DNA of 47,615 nt from an uncultured Porphyromonas sp. (GCF_900541275.1 NZ_UQJH01000011.1:1-47615); one strand, 5' to 3'; numbered from the stretch's first letter, positions 24,530 to 33,822 are shown. The notes: a model not told the origin generated them from the sequence alone. Numbers and translations are program-made.

Positions 24530-25849
24530 ATGACCATTAAGAGAGACATAAGTGACTACCTTATCCGGTGGAAAGACTCCCCCCACCGGAAGCCCATTCT
24601 ACTCGAGGGTGCTCGGCAGATCGGCAAGACCTGGGTGATGGAGTCCTTTGGAGCCGATCACTTTGACTACTACGCTAAGTTTGACTTCGACCGACAGCCT
24701 GAGCTCAAGTCCATCTTCAGCACCTCCAAGAGGCCGGAGCGGATCCTGAAGGAGCTTGCCATCTTTGCAGACGTACCTCTCGAGGCGGGGAAGACACTCC
24801 TCATATTTGATGAGATACAAGAGTGCGAGGAAGCCCTCAACAGCCTCAAGTACTTCTACGAGGATGCACCAGAGTACCACATCCTGGCAGCAGGGAGCTT
24901 ACTGGGTGTCGCCGTGAAGCGCAAGAGTATGACCGTACCGGTAGGCAAGGTAAGCCTGCTGCATATGTACCCGATTACCTTCAGGGAGTATCTCCGCACG
25001 GCAGACCCCAAGACCTTTTCCTATGTAGAGGAGATGAAGGAGCCGGAGCATCTCCCCGAGGTGATCCTCAATAAACTCACCACAGAGTATCGCCGTTACT
25101 TAGTATGTGGAGGTATGCCTGAGGCAGCCACGGCACTCCTTGATGGAGAGGGTATGGAGCGTGTGGAGCAGGTTCTACAGGACATACTGGATCTCTATGA
25201 GCTGGACTTCTCCAAGTACGCAGAGCCACGCGACATCCCTCGCATCCGGTCCTTGTGGCACTCTCTGCCCTCGCAATTGACTAAGGAGAATAAGAAATTC
25301 ATCTACAAAATCATCCGGAGTGGAGCTCGATCCAAGGACTACGAAGACGCACTTCTCTGGCTCGAGGATGCCGGTATGATCTATCGGATATTCAATATCT
25401 CCAAGCCCGGGCTGCCCCTATCTGCGTATGAGGACTTGAGAGCCTTTAAGGTCTATGCGTGCGATTGCGGCCTGCTGCGCCGTCTTGCCAATCTCCCACC
25501 CTCCACCGTGATGAGCCCGAGTGCAAATTTCACGGAGTTTAAGGGAAGTCTGGCAGAGAATGCGATCCTGCAGTCACTCATGCCACTACTTGACAATCGC
25601 CATCCCTATTACTGGACCTCCGATAATACGGCAGAGGTGGAGTTTGTCATTCAATGGGGCGAGCGGATCATACCTATAGAGGTCAAGGCAGAGAATTCTG
25701 TCAGCGGGAGGAGCCTTGGTATATACACGAGCAAGTACAGCCCCGAGAAGCGCATCCGTTTCTCTCTCCGCAACCTTCAGTACAATGATGGGCTACTCAG
25801 CTGCCCCTCTCCTCTCGCCGAGTGGTTCCCTAAGCTCCTGGGTCTATAG
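24530..25849 (+). CDS. AAA-type ATPase with DUF4143 domain
   Basis: A 439-residue cytoplasmic ATPase with N-terminal AAA_14 domain: Walker A GARQIGKT at 27-34, Walker B LLIFDEIQE with Asp94/Glu95, and sensor stretch AAGSLLG. The C-terminal DUF4143 is a nuclease-like fold with VEFVIQWGERIIPIEVKAE. These genes are very common, often multicopy, in Bacteroidetes. Their role is unknown, and links to mobile or defence-like DNA are only suggested. It is monocistronic, with a palindromic leader in front and a palindrome array 128 bp behind. Confidence 0.9.
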   Translation: MTIKRDISDYLIRWKDSPHRKPILLEGARQIGKTWVMESFGADHFDYYAKFDFDRQPELKSIFSTSKRPERILKELAIFADVPLEAGKTLLIFDEIQECEEALNSLKYFYEDAPEYHILAAGSLLGVAVKRKSMTVPVGKVSLLHMYPITFREYLRTADPKTFSYVEEMKEPEHLPEVILNKLTTEYRRYLVCGGMPEAATALLDGEGMERVEQVLQDILDLYELDFSKYAEPRDIPRIRSLWHSLPSQLTKENKKFIYKIIRSGARSKDYEDALLWLEDAGMIYRIFNISKPGLPLSAYEDLRAFKVYACDCGLLRRLANLPPSTVMSPSANFTEFKGSLAENAILQSLMPLLDNRHPYYWTSDNTAEVEFVIQWGERIIPIEVKAENSVSGRSLGIYTSKYSPEKRIRFSLRNLQYNDGLLSCPSPLAEWFPKLLGL

Positions 25850-25976
25850 ATGTATAGCTAGCTACAGCCCCTATCGGGACTCCACTTCTCCTATGCCCGT
25901 AAGCTGAAATACGATACAATACACAAATAAGCGCTCGCAAAGGGTAAAAAATGGCCTCTATAGGTAAGCCACTTAC

Positions 25977-26036
25977 CTAATACCGATATTAGACGATTCT
26001 AATACCGATATTAGAGTTCACTAATATCGGTATTAG
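25977..26036. repeat. 22-bp-period palindrome array, cluster 2 (3 units)
   Basis: CTAATACCGATATTAG at 25977 and 25999 and its reverse complement CTAATATCGGTATTAG at 26021, starts exactly 22 bp apart, spacers ACGATT and AGTTCA. Units 2 and 3 form a 16-17-bp perfect stem. The array ends 41 bases before the left inverted repeat of the Fic element. Confidence 0.9.
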
Positions 26037-26076
26037 AGAAATCTCTGAGGGAGGGTAGATTTTTCATCGTCTCTCA

Positions 26077-26410
26077 TTTATCCTAACACTCCGTGTTGGT
26101 AGAGTGTCAGTAGAGGGGAAAAAGGTGTTAGTGCGTGTGGAAAACTTTTTCTCCTCTTTTGCTTGCTTTTGTGGCCGAAAAAAGGAACTCAGAAAGCATT
26201 CCGGATAGCCAAACTTTTTCCCCGAAAGTTATGCACCACTTTTCCACAGCCCCACTCACACTCTGTGCAACCTGCCAAAGTCGCTGGCGCAGGGCGTTCC
26301 TCGGGAGACTGGACTGTTTCACCAACACTTTCCACACCCTTCCTCCTACTCCTTTACAGCATTACATCAAGTCTATCTCTTAAGGTATATAATAAGAGGT
26401 AAGGAGCGGG
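26077..26410 (+). repeat. left ~334-bp inverted repeat around the Fic gene
   Basis: From TTTATCCTAACAC to GGAGCGGG this segment matches the reverse complement of 27520-27854 almost base for base. The exceptions are a ~30-bp divergent patch (about 26260-26292) and scattered substitutions. It contains DnaA-box-like TTTTCCACA on both strands and many AAACTTTTTC / TTTCCACA words. Overlapping ORFs of 69-88 codons exist in both copies but are not convincing genes. Confidence 0.92.
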
Positions 26411-26465
26411 CAGACCGGTCAAGCCACTAAGGGGAGACGCATTATATCAGTAAGTTTGCTCTGTG

Positions 26466-27267
26466 ATGATCGGCATCAACCGACGTTATGGCAGGGATCT
26501 ATATATGCAGCACTTGACTTTGAGCCACGATCAGCGAGAGAAAGCTCGCTTCATTAGCAGTAATCCATTTGCTGACTTCTCTACTCTGGAGAGCTACGAG
26601 ATAGTGGATCTGGGCATCTACTGGGCCTACTACTCCGCTAAGATCGAGAGCAATACCTACACCTACGTAGAGACCGAGTGCCTCCTTAAGGACGGTATAA
26701 CCTCGCTAAAGACCTACACAGAGGCCACTATGCTCAAGAACTTATACAACACTTTTATCGACTGTGTAGAGCGTATCAAAAAAGGGCGGAGAGCTAAGGC
26801 TAAATCCTTGTACTGTAATGGAGCTACACGCAATGCTGACAAACGACCTCTTGCCCCTCTCCCAAAGGGGCACCTTAAGATCACACGAGGTCAGAATAAC
26901 CGGCTCTGACTATATCCCTCCATCAGACCCTATATTGATCAAGCAGAAGCTCACAGATATACTAATAGAGCAAGAAAAGTACGATGACCCCTTTGCTCGC
27001 TCCATCTTTCTGCACTGCAACATAGCTCGCCTGCAACCATTCTCGGACGGCAATAAGAGGACCTCACGGCTTGTGGAGAGCATCGTACTGATGAGCGCTC
27101 ATATCATCCCGGTGCGATCTAATAGGCAGGCAGACATACTCCGATACCGCAGCGCCATAGATCACTTCTATGAAACGGAGGACTACAATCCGTACATTGA
27201 CTTCGCCCTGGATATGCAGATACAGAGGATTAATGAGGTAGCGTCTCCTAAGTTCCGGTGGCGGTAA
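26466..27267 (+). pseudogene. class II Fic-domain protein, frameshifted
   Basis: Fic proteins transfer AMP from ATP to target proteins, and class II members carry an N-terminal inhibitory helix. The first piece (26466 or, better, ATG 26505, to 26909) has the helix SAKIESN. The second piece (26818 to 27267, +1 frame) has LHAMLTNDLL and the catalytic HCNIARLQPFSDGNKRTSR, with His, Asp, Gly, Asn and both Arg intact. A one-base indel near 26780-26818 separates them: the first frame runs on as nonsense (PLAPLPKGH...) over the second. All key residues survive, so the break is recent, a slippage switch, or an error. TAAGTTTG (26451-26458) is a likely -7 box. The 27268-27519 gap shows no gene. Confidence 0.82.
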
Positions 27268-27519
27268 GAGAGCCATAGGGCAACGCAAAACCTTTTGGCG
27301 TGTGAAGTAGGAGCTGTATCGGGGGACGATGAGATTGCCCAACATATACAAGGCAAGGTGATCAACAACCTATATGCTCCGATAAGGAGGAGATACCACG
27401 TATCGGAGTGATATAGAGGGATATTAGCAGTGTATTGTACAGATCGGTCTTAGGCACTTCGTGGATCGACTGATGCCTACGGAGTGAGCAGCCCTATGTC
27501 TTTGCTTTGTCGTGCCGCT

Positions 27520-27854
27520 CCCGCTCCTTTCATCCTATTATACCTTTTAGAGAGATAGACTTGATGTAATGCTGTAAAGGAAGATGGTGAAGGGTGTGGA
27601 AAGTGTTGGTGAAACAGTCAGCCCCTCCGAGGAACGCCCTACCCAAGCAACATTGGCTGAATGGTGAAATTGTGAGTGGGGCTGTGGAAAAGTGGTGCAT
27701 AACTTTCGAGGAAAAAGTTTGGCTATCCGGATGGCTTTCTGAGTTCCTTTTTTCGGCCACAAAAGCAAGCAAAATCCGAGAAAAAGTTTTCCACACAGAC
27801 TAACATGAAATCCCCCTCTATTGACACTCTGCCAACATCCCGTGTTAGGATAAA
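27520..27854 (-). repeat. right ~335-bp inverted repeat around the Fic gene
   Basis: Reverse-complement partner of 26077-26410, with the same terminal word TTTATCCTAACAC when read on the minus strand. Together the two enclose 1.1 kb with the Fic gene. Confidence 0.92.
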
Positions 27855-27856
27855 AA
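27841..27856 (+). repeat. 16-bp direct repeat, left copy
   Basis: CGTGTTAGGATAAAAA, identical to 32389-32404 and overlapping the outer end of the right Fic inverted repeat. The two copies bracket the MITE, the TonB receptor and the phosphatase. Apart from the MITE, 27857-28344 shows no gene. Confidence 0.8.
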
Positions 27857-28053
27857 GTAACAGTCCCGATACGGGCCCCTGAGGTAGCCTATTATGAGTC
27901 GCCCTCTCGGGTGATTCACTCTCTGCTCCCTCTTCTGATAGACACAACTGTATGTGCCTCACCCTTCGCCCGATAGAGAGCTTTAGTCTGCTAACCACCA
28001 TACGCCCGCTTTGGGATAGTAATGATGGTAGGCATGATACGACAGCTACTTAG

Positions 28054-28226
28054 AGACCTTTGCATAATACCCCATCTGCGGCGTCACTTTCGAGATTCGG
28101 GCTTGGTCATGTGCGTAAGCACACTCCCTTCGCCCTCACTCTCAGTTCCTTGCATCTGGGGTATTCTACAAAGTTCCTGCCGAAAAAGCACCGCTTTTTC
28201 GGCGAAAGACCATTTTGCAAAGGTCT
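28054..28226 (+). mobile_element. 173-bp MITE, copy A
   Basis: It has 11-bp terminal inverted repeats (AGACCTTTGCA and TGCAAAGGTCT) and no coding capacity. The same 173-bp element occurs in inverse orientation at 45423-45595 with only a handful of differences. The ends resemble those of IS5-type elements, so it is probably mobilised in trans. An internal stem CCGAAAAAGC/GCTTTTTCGG lies near the right end. No clear target duplication is seen. Confidence 0.88.
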
Positions 28227-28344
28227 TATTTAGTGTAACCGATACGTCATATTGATTAAGGATCGTTGTAATATAGATATCCTATTATTGTGTGCGAGTT
28301 GATTGGAAACTTTATCAATAATTTTTATACACTAGAGACATTTT

Positions 28345-31206
28345 ATGATTCTTAGGAAAGGAAGGGTACTACTGTGGTGCGTGGCTACAGGTCTTTCACT
28401 CCTATCTTACAGCCCAAAGGTTTCTGCAGTCGAATCCTTAATAAGCAGTAGAGAGGAAAGAGAGCTGACCAAAGGCACGGGAAACCTATCAGGTGTCATT
28501 CTTGATGAAACCGGGTCGTATCTGCCAGGGGCGATCCTGACATTGGATAGGGATAATAGATACACCGTTTCTGCGGCCGATGGTTCGTTTGTGTTCCTTG
28601 GTGTACCCGCTGGTACGTATACTCTGAGCGTTAAGTACATTGGTTTTGAGGAATATAGTTCGACGGTGACCGTAATTGAAGGCAAAAATAGTAGCATCAA
28701 AGTAAAGCTGAAAGAGTCTACCTTTACTACCGGAGAGGTGGTAGTTTTAGGTGAATTGGCGAAAGGTCAAGCACGTGCTATTAATACTGAGAGGAGTAAT
28801 AGTAACATCACAAATATGGTCTCTGCTGACCATATCGGTAGATTTCCCGACTCCAATGTGGGTGATGCGTTGAAGCGGATCCCCGGTATCACCATGCAGA
28901 ATGACCAGGGAGAAGCCCGCAACATAGTGATGCGAGGCTTAGCACCTCACCTCAACTCCGTCACCCTAAATGGTGGGCGTATACCTAGTGCTGAGGGAGA
29001 TAACCGTAACGTGCAGATGGATCTGATACCCAGTGATATGATCTCAATGATAGAGGTTAATAAAACCCTGCTGCCCGATATGGAAGCCGATGCTATCGGA
29101 GGGTCGGTTAATCTAGTGACCAAAACTGCACCGAGGAGTCAAAACCTATCCATCAACATGGGTGGTGGCTATAATATGATCAGGAACAGACCAACCATTA
29201 ATGGTTCGCTCACCTATGGCAATCATTTTTTTGATGAAAAACTGGGTATGGTTGTTTCGCTCTCCTACCAAAATAAAGATTATGGGTCAGACAATATTGA
29301 GGGGGAATGGACGTCCAAAGACAGCAATGTCTTTTTGAAGGACTTTCAGATCCGCAAGTACGATGTGCAGCGCATTCGCCGTAGCGGATCCATCAATATG
29401 GATTATAAGTTTAATAGCTCTCATTCCATCTACCTTAAGACGCTTTACAACTGGCGTGATGATCGAGAGAATCGCTTCCGATACCGTATGTCCAAGATGA
29501 GCTTGGAGGAGGATGGTACCTATTCAGGTCGGATTGATCGCCAAACCAAAGGAGGGATAGACAATGACCGCAATCGCAACCGTCGGTTAGAGGATCAGCG
29601 TGTTTACGACATCGCATTGGGCGGTGAACACTTATTGAGGAGCAAAATTGAGATGAATTGGGGGATCTCTTTTTCTAGAGCTTCCGAGCATCGACCCCAC
29701 GAGCGGTATATCAATATGCGACAGAAGAAAGTCCTCTTTGGGCAAGACCTTTCGGATACTCGCTATCCTATGGTGACAGCACAGAATGAGTCTTTAGATA
29801 AGTTTGGCCTAGAAACGCTCTCCGAGTCTGAGCAAATGACCTATGAAAATGAGTGGGGTGGCAAGCTCAATTTCCGCTTTCCCTTTTCTGTTATTTCGGA
29901 GCAGAAAGGTCGTATCCGTGCGGGAGTCAAGATCCGATTAAAGGAGAAGGATCGTGACAATATCTACTATGAATATGAGCCTAAAACCAGCTTCCCATCC
30001 TTTACGGAGATGGATCTGGTTGAGTGGAACGACCCGAAGTTTCTCAATAGTAAAGGCTATGTACCGGGCGTATTTCCAAGCAAAACATTTCTTGGGAGTC
30101 TAGAGCTAAATGATCCCAGTAAATATGAAAGCGAGGCAATCCTCAGTGAATACTGGACAGCTAATTATAATGCCAAAGAAAATATTTACGCCGGATACTT
30201 GAGGTGGGATCAGAATGTCACTAACCGATTTGTGATCATCACAGGGCTACGTATTGAGCACACAGCGATTGACTACATTGGACATACCTTAGTTGAGGAT
30301 CAGAAGGGCGAAAATGTGAAGGACAACAATAGCTATACCAACTTTTTCCCCAACTTGACTCTCAAATATGAGCCCAATAAGAGGACAGTACTCCGAGCTG
30401 CCTACTCAACCTCCATAGCACGTCCCAATTACTATTGGCTGGTACCCTATATGAATATCTCTAATGCCGACCACAATATTTCGCTTGGCAACTCAGACCT
30501 CAAGAGTACCTATGCCCACAACGTGGACCTAATCGCTTCGTATTACCCCGGTAATGTTGCTTCACTCTCCGCAGGTCTTTTCTACAAGCGTCTTAATGAC
30601 TTCATCTACACCTATGCTACCAGTAGCTTTACTCACGATGACTTTGCTCAGCTTTACCCCGACCGCCACAACCCAATTCCAGAGGGTGAGGAGTGGGATT
30701 ACAAGACACATCACAATGGTGAGTCGGTAGATATATATGGGCTGGAGGTATCCTACAATCGTCAGCTTGACTTCTTGCCCTCGTCTTTTTTGCGGCACTT
30801 GTCTCTGTACCTAAATTATACCTACACTCACTCCAAGGCTTCGGGTATCACTAATGAGGATGGTGAAGAGCGTAAGGGTATGATGTTGCCGGGATCTGCA
30901 CCCCATACTGTCAATGCTTCTTTGGCGTATGAAGACAAGCACTTTACTGCGCGGATCTCATACAACTTTACAAGCTCTTACGTGGACCAATTGGGCAAAA
31001 ATGATTTTGAAGATCGTTACTATGGAAGCCAAGCCTTTTTAGACTTCAATGCCAATTATAAAATCAAGCCTAATTTGCAAGTATTCTTTGATGCCAATAA
31101 TTTACTCAATACCCCTCTCTATTACTATCAAGGCGAAAAGGATCGGTTGATGCAGTTGGAGCTTTATAAGCCTACATTTAACGCTGGCATTCGCTGGAAT
31201 TTGTAA
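28345..31206 (+). CDS. TonB-dependent receptor (TIGR01782-like), phosphatase-linked
   Basis: A 953-residue outer-membrane receptor: signal peptide (about 1-28), carboxypeptidase-regulatory-like domain (about 48-130), plug (about 150-270: GRFPDSNVGDALKRIPGIT, GLAPHLNSVTLNGGRIPS, EADAIGGSVNLVTK) and barrel to the end (FNAGIRWNL). The plug words match the family of single-gene receptors named for Xanthomonas/Caulobacter. The purple-acid-phosphatase-like gene starts 10 bases later. By context it may import a product released from a phosphoester. Codons look more AT-rich than in the flanking cell-wall genes, suggesting transfer. No clear -7 box was found. Confidence 0.92.
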   Translation: MILRKGRVLLWCVATGLSLLSYSPKVSAVESLISSREERELTKGTGNLSGVILDETGSYLPGAILTLDRDNRYTVSAADGSFVFLGVPAGTYTLSVKYIGFEEYSSTVTVIEGKNSSIKVKLKESTFTTGEVVVLGELAKGQARAINTERSNSNITNMVSADHIGRFPDSNVGDALKRIPGITMQNDQGEARNIVMRGLAPHLNSVTLNGGRIPSAEGDNRNVQMDLIPSDMISMIEVNKTLLPDMEADAIGGSVNLVTKTAPRSQNLSINMGGGYNMIRNRPTINGSLTYGNHFFDEKLGMVVSLSYQNKDYGSDNIEGEWTSKDSNVFLKDFQIRKYDVQRIRRSGSINMDYKFNSSHSIYLKTLYNWRDDRENRFRYRMSKMSLEEDGTYSGRIDRQTKGGIDNDRNRNRRLEDQRVYDIALGGEHLLRSKIEMNWGISFSRASEHRPHERYINMRQKKVLFGQDLSDTRYPMVTAQNESLDKFGLETLSESEQMTYENEWGGKLNFRFPFSVISEQKGRIRAGVKIRLKEKDRDNIYYEYEPKTSFPSFTEMDLVEWNDPKFLNSKGYVPGVFPSKTFLGSLELNDPSKYESEAILSEYWTANYNAKENIYAGYLRWDQNVTNRFVIITGLRIEHTAIDYIGHTLVEDQKGENVKDNNSYTNFFPNLTLKYEPNKRTVLRAAYSTSIARPNYYWLVPYMNISNADHNISLGNSDLKSTYAHNVDLIASYYPGNVASLSAGLFYKRLNDFIYTYATSSFTHDDFAQLYPDRHNPIPEGEEWDYKTHHNGESVDIYGLEVSYNRQLDFLPSSFLRHLSLYLNYTYTHSKASGITNEDGEERKGMMLPGSAPHTVNASLAYEDKHFTARISYNFTSSYVDQLGKNDFEDRYYGSQAFLDFNANYKIKPNLQVFFDANNLLNTPLYYYQGEKDRLMQLELYKPTFNAGIRWNL

Positions 31207-31215
31207 TTAGCTCAG

Positions 31216-32199
31216 ATGATTAATAGTATGATAAATAAGATGAATAGAGTACTTATTGCCCTCTGGTTATTATTGCTACCATTAGCCGTATCGGCCCAAA
31301 GGACACTCTCTGAGGTAGCTGAGGCAAGCGAGGATGGCTTTAACTTCCTTGTTATCACCGACCAGGGTCGCAATGGGTATTACGACCAAAAAGCAATAGC
31401 TCACAGTATGGGTGAGCTTGCCGGTAAAGGAGATGCCGAGTTTGTACTTACTCTGGGGGATAACTTCCACTATATAGGTTTGGAGAGTGTGTCTGACCCG
31501 CTTTGGATGACCAATTTTGAATTGATCTATGACCATCCCGAGCTACAAATCCCATGGTACCCAATTATTGGTAACCACGAACAGAAGGGTAATGTGCAAG
31601 CCATGATCGACTACTCTAAGATTAGTCGCCGGTGGGAGCTCCATAGACGCTATTATTCTCTAAGCTTCAGGACTGATGAGGGAGAGACTGTCGACCTCTT
31701 TTTGCTTGACACTTGCCCTCTAATCGATAAATACCGCAATGATGCTGAGTATAAAAGTGTGAAGGGGCAAAGCAGAGAGGAGCAATTGGCATGGCTTGAG
31801 AGTGGATTAGCCGGTAGTAATGCAGACTATAAGATTGTTGCCGGCCATCACCCAATCTACGCCGATACCAGTAAAGCGGACTCCGAGCGACTGGATATGC
31901 AGAAATATGTCGCTCCACTTTTGGATAAGTATCATGCCGACCTCTATCTTAGTGGTCATATACACAACCATCAGCACATACATAGAGATAGTAGCAGTGT
32001 AGACTATGTGGTGGTGACCTCGGGTGCTCTCTCGCGTAAAGTGAAGCCGATAGAGGGGACTCAATTTTGTAGTCCGGAGACGGGGTTTGCATTCATCTCC
32101 ATCAAGAGTGGCCGGCTTACGATGTTTTTGCTGGACAAAGATGGGAATGAATTGTATCACTTTACCCGCCCCAAAGCCCCTCATACATCGTGTCGGTAA
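31216..32199 (+). CDS. purple acid phosphatase-like metallophosphoesterase (secreted)
   Basis: About 320-327 residues. Met codons at 31216, 31228 and 31240 precede the signal peptide, and MNRVLIALW at 31240 is the cleanest start (cut near AVSA-Q). All metal motifs of the tartrate-resistant/purple acid phosphatase type are intact: TDQG, LGDNFHY, GNHE, AGHHPIY and SGHIHNHQH. It should hydrolyse phosphomonoesters in the periplasm or at the surface with a dinuclear metal centre. It lies 10 bases after the TonB receptor, so both are cotranscribed. Confidence 0.9.
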   Translation: MINSMINKMNRVLIALWLLLLPLAVSAQRTLSEVAEASEDGFNFLVITDQGRNGYYDQKAIAHSMGELAGKGDAEFVLTLGDNFHYIGLESVSDPLWMTNFELIYDHPELQIPWYPIIGNHEQKGNVQAMIDYSKISRRWELHRRYYSLSFRTDEGETVDLFLLDTCPLIDKYRNDAEYKSVKGQSREEQLAWLESGLAGSNADYKIVAGHHPIYADTSKADSERLDMQKYVAPLLDKYHADLYLSGHIHNHQHIHRDSSSVDYVVVTSGALSRKVKPIEGTQFCSPETGFAFISIKSGRLTMFLLDKDGNELYHFTRPKAPHTSCR

Positions 32200-32388
32200 G
32201 AGTAATTTATTGGCTCCTTGGATGAAGAATCTCTAATCCATAAGCGAGTAACTATTAGAGAGAAGTCTTGCCCTTCTCGCTTATTGAGCCAAGGAAGCAA
32301 ATATAATGAGACTATTGCACTGAGGCGATCTGCTCCCTTGCTTTCGGAGTTAGGGCTTTCACGTACAGAGGAGTACATCTGCTCTGGG

Positions 32389-32404
32389 CGTGTTAGGATA
32401 AAAA
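32389..32404 (+). repeat. 16-bp direct repeat, right copy
   Basis: CGTGTTAGGATAAAAA, identical to 27841-27856. Its A run merges with the T run of the murD terminator on the other strand, and it lies about 57 bases from the murD stop. Confidence 0.75.
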
Positions 32405-32439
32405 AAGAGCCGACCCGTACATTACGTACGGGTCGGCTC
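32400..32439 (-). terminator. Rho-independent terminator after murD
   Basis: A 14-bp perfect stem, GAGCCGACCCGTAC (32407-32420) with its complement (32426-32439), followed on the minus strand by seven T. It ends the ftsL-to-murD unit. Confidence 0.95.
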
Positions 32440-32460
32440 TATATAGATGAGTGTCAGGCG

Positions 32461-33822
32461 TCAGAGCTTGGCGACCTGCTCCTTGAAGCACTCTCCGCGG
32501 TGCTCGTAGTTCTTGAAGAGGTCAAAGGAGGCGCAGGCGGGTGAGAGGAGCACCACATCGCCCTCCAGCGGGTGGAGACTCTGCACGAGGACAAAGGCCT
32601 CCTCCATCCCCGTCGCATCGAAGGAGGGGATAGGCAGGGGATCGAAGGTCATGTGCAGCTTGGCGCTGTCGGTGGTGAGGTAGATCAGCGCCTTGCACTT
32701 CGCCTCCACGAGTGGCTTGATCTCCTCGTAGTCGTTGCCCTTGTCGGTACCGCCGAGGAAGAGGATCGTCCGCCCGTCAGGCATCGCCTCGAGGGCGTGG
32801 CGGGTGGCATCGATATTGGTAGCCTTGGAGTCATTGATGTACTTCACCCCGTGGAGGACGCGCGTCAGCTCCATGCGGTGCTCTATGCCGGTGAAGTCCT
32901 CCAGCGCACCGGTGACGGTGCCGTCCTCGAGGTCGGGATCTAGCCCCAGGGCGTGGAGCACGAGACAGGCGGCCATGACGTTGCAGGCGTTGTGGGGGCC
33001 CTTGAGCTGCAGGCGGGAGTAGTCGATGAGGCACTCCTTGCCACCCGAGAGACGGATGTGGATCCTGTCGCCCTCGAGGTAGGCGGCGGTGTCGGTGCGG
33101 GTGAGGGAGAAGGAGAGGTCGCGCGCCGGGCTTGGATCCCTGCGGGCGAGCATGGTGGCTGTCTCAGGATCATCGGCGAAGGTGATGGCGTAGTCCTCCT
33201 CGGTCTGGTTTTGGAATACCCTTCCCTTGGCATCGGCGTAGAGCTCCAGCTTGTGGTCGTACCGATCGAGGTGGTCGGGCGTGATATTCATCAGCACGGC
33301 GGCGTGCAGGTGGGTGTCGTACATATGGTCGAGCTGGAAGCTGGAGAGCTCCATGACGTAGACCTTGTGCGGGTCGCGGACGAGGCACTGGGCGAGGGAG
33401 AGACCGATATTGCCACACGCCACCGCATCGATGCCACACGCCTGCAGGAGGTGAGCGGTGAGGGTGGTGGTGGTGGTCTTGCCATTGGACCCCGTGATGC
33501 CTACGAGGGTGCTACCCTGGGCAACGTGCTGTGCGGCAAATTCGATCTCTGAGACGATCGGCACGCCGGCCTCGATGCAGCGCTGTACCACAGCAGCGCT
33601 GTCGGGGATGCCGGGGCTCTTGATCACCCTTGTGGCACGCTCGAGCTCGGGGAGGGAGTGTCCCCGCTCCTCGATCCGTATCCCATGCTGGAGCAGTAAG
33701 TCGCGGGTGGCATCGCGGAGCGTATTGCTGTCGGAGAGGAGGACCCTGTGCCCCAGTCGCTTCGCCAGGAGGGCGGCCCACATGCCACTTTCGCCCCCTC
33801 CCAGGACAATGGTGTATTCCAT
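32461..33822 (-). CDS. murD: UDP-N-acetylmuramoylalanine--D-glutamate ligase
   Basis: A 453-residue Mur ligase that adds D-Glu to UDP-MurNAc-L-Ala with ATP in the cytoplasm. The N-terminal UDP-binding fold (LGGGESGMWAALLAKRLG), the P-loop GITGSNGKTTTTT, the NITPDHLDRY motif, HRMELT, and the C-terminal FLGGTDKGNDY with NDSKATN and LLSPACASFDLFKNYEHRG are all present. It lies 6 bases after mraY and is the last gene of the unit. In related genomes ftsW and murG normally follow, and here a terminator does. Confidence 0.97.
   Translation of the reverse strand: MEYTIVLGGGESGMWAALLAKRLGHRVLLSDSNTLRDATRDLLLQHGIRIEERGHSLPELERATRVIKSPGIPDSAAVVQRCIEAGVPIVSEIEFAAQHVAQGSTLVGITGSNGKTTTTTLTAHLLQACGIDAVACGNIGLSLAQCLVRDPHKVYVMELSSFQLDHMYDTHLHAAVLMNITPDHLDRYDHKLELYADAKGRVFQNQTEEDYAITFADDPETATMLARRDPSPARDLSFSLTRTDTAAYLEGDRIHIRLSGGKECLIDYSRLQLKGPHNACNVMAACLVLHALGLDPDLEDGTVTGALEDFTGIEHRMELTRVLHGVKYINDSKATNIDATRHALEAMPDGRTILFLGGTDKGNDYEEIKPLVEAKCKALIYLTTDSAKLHMTFDPLPIPSFDATGMEEAFVLVQSLHPLEGDVVLLSPACASFDLFKNYEHRGECFKEQVAKL

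Noticed and set aside
26135..26383. 82-codon frame in the left large repeat with an 88-codon counterpart in the right (27530-27796)
   Set aside because: The frames are similar only because the DNA is repeated, and other frames of the same region are conserved equally. No start signal or domain supports a protein.
26111..27800. Large inverted repeats considered as the chromosomal origin
   Set aside because: Only a few DnaA-like words, two copies, and no dnaA or other origin genes nearby.
28022..28255. 77-codon frame across MITE copy A
   Set aside because: It is made by the element itself, has no initiation signal and no counterpart reading in copy B that would suggest selection.
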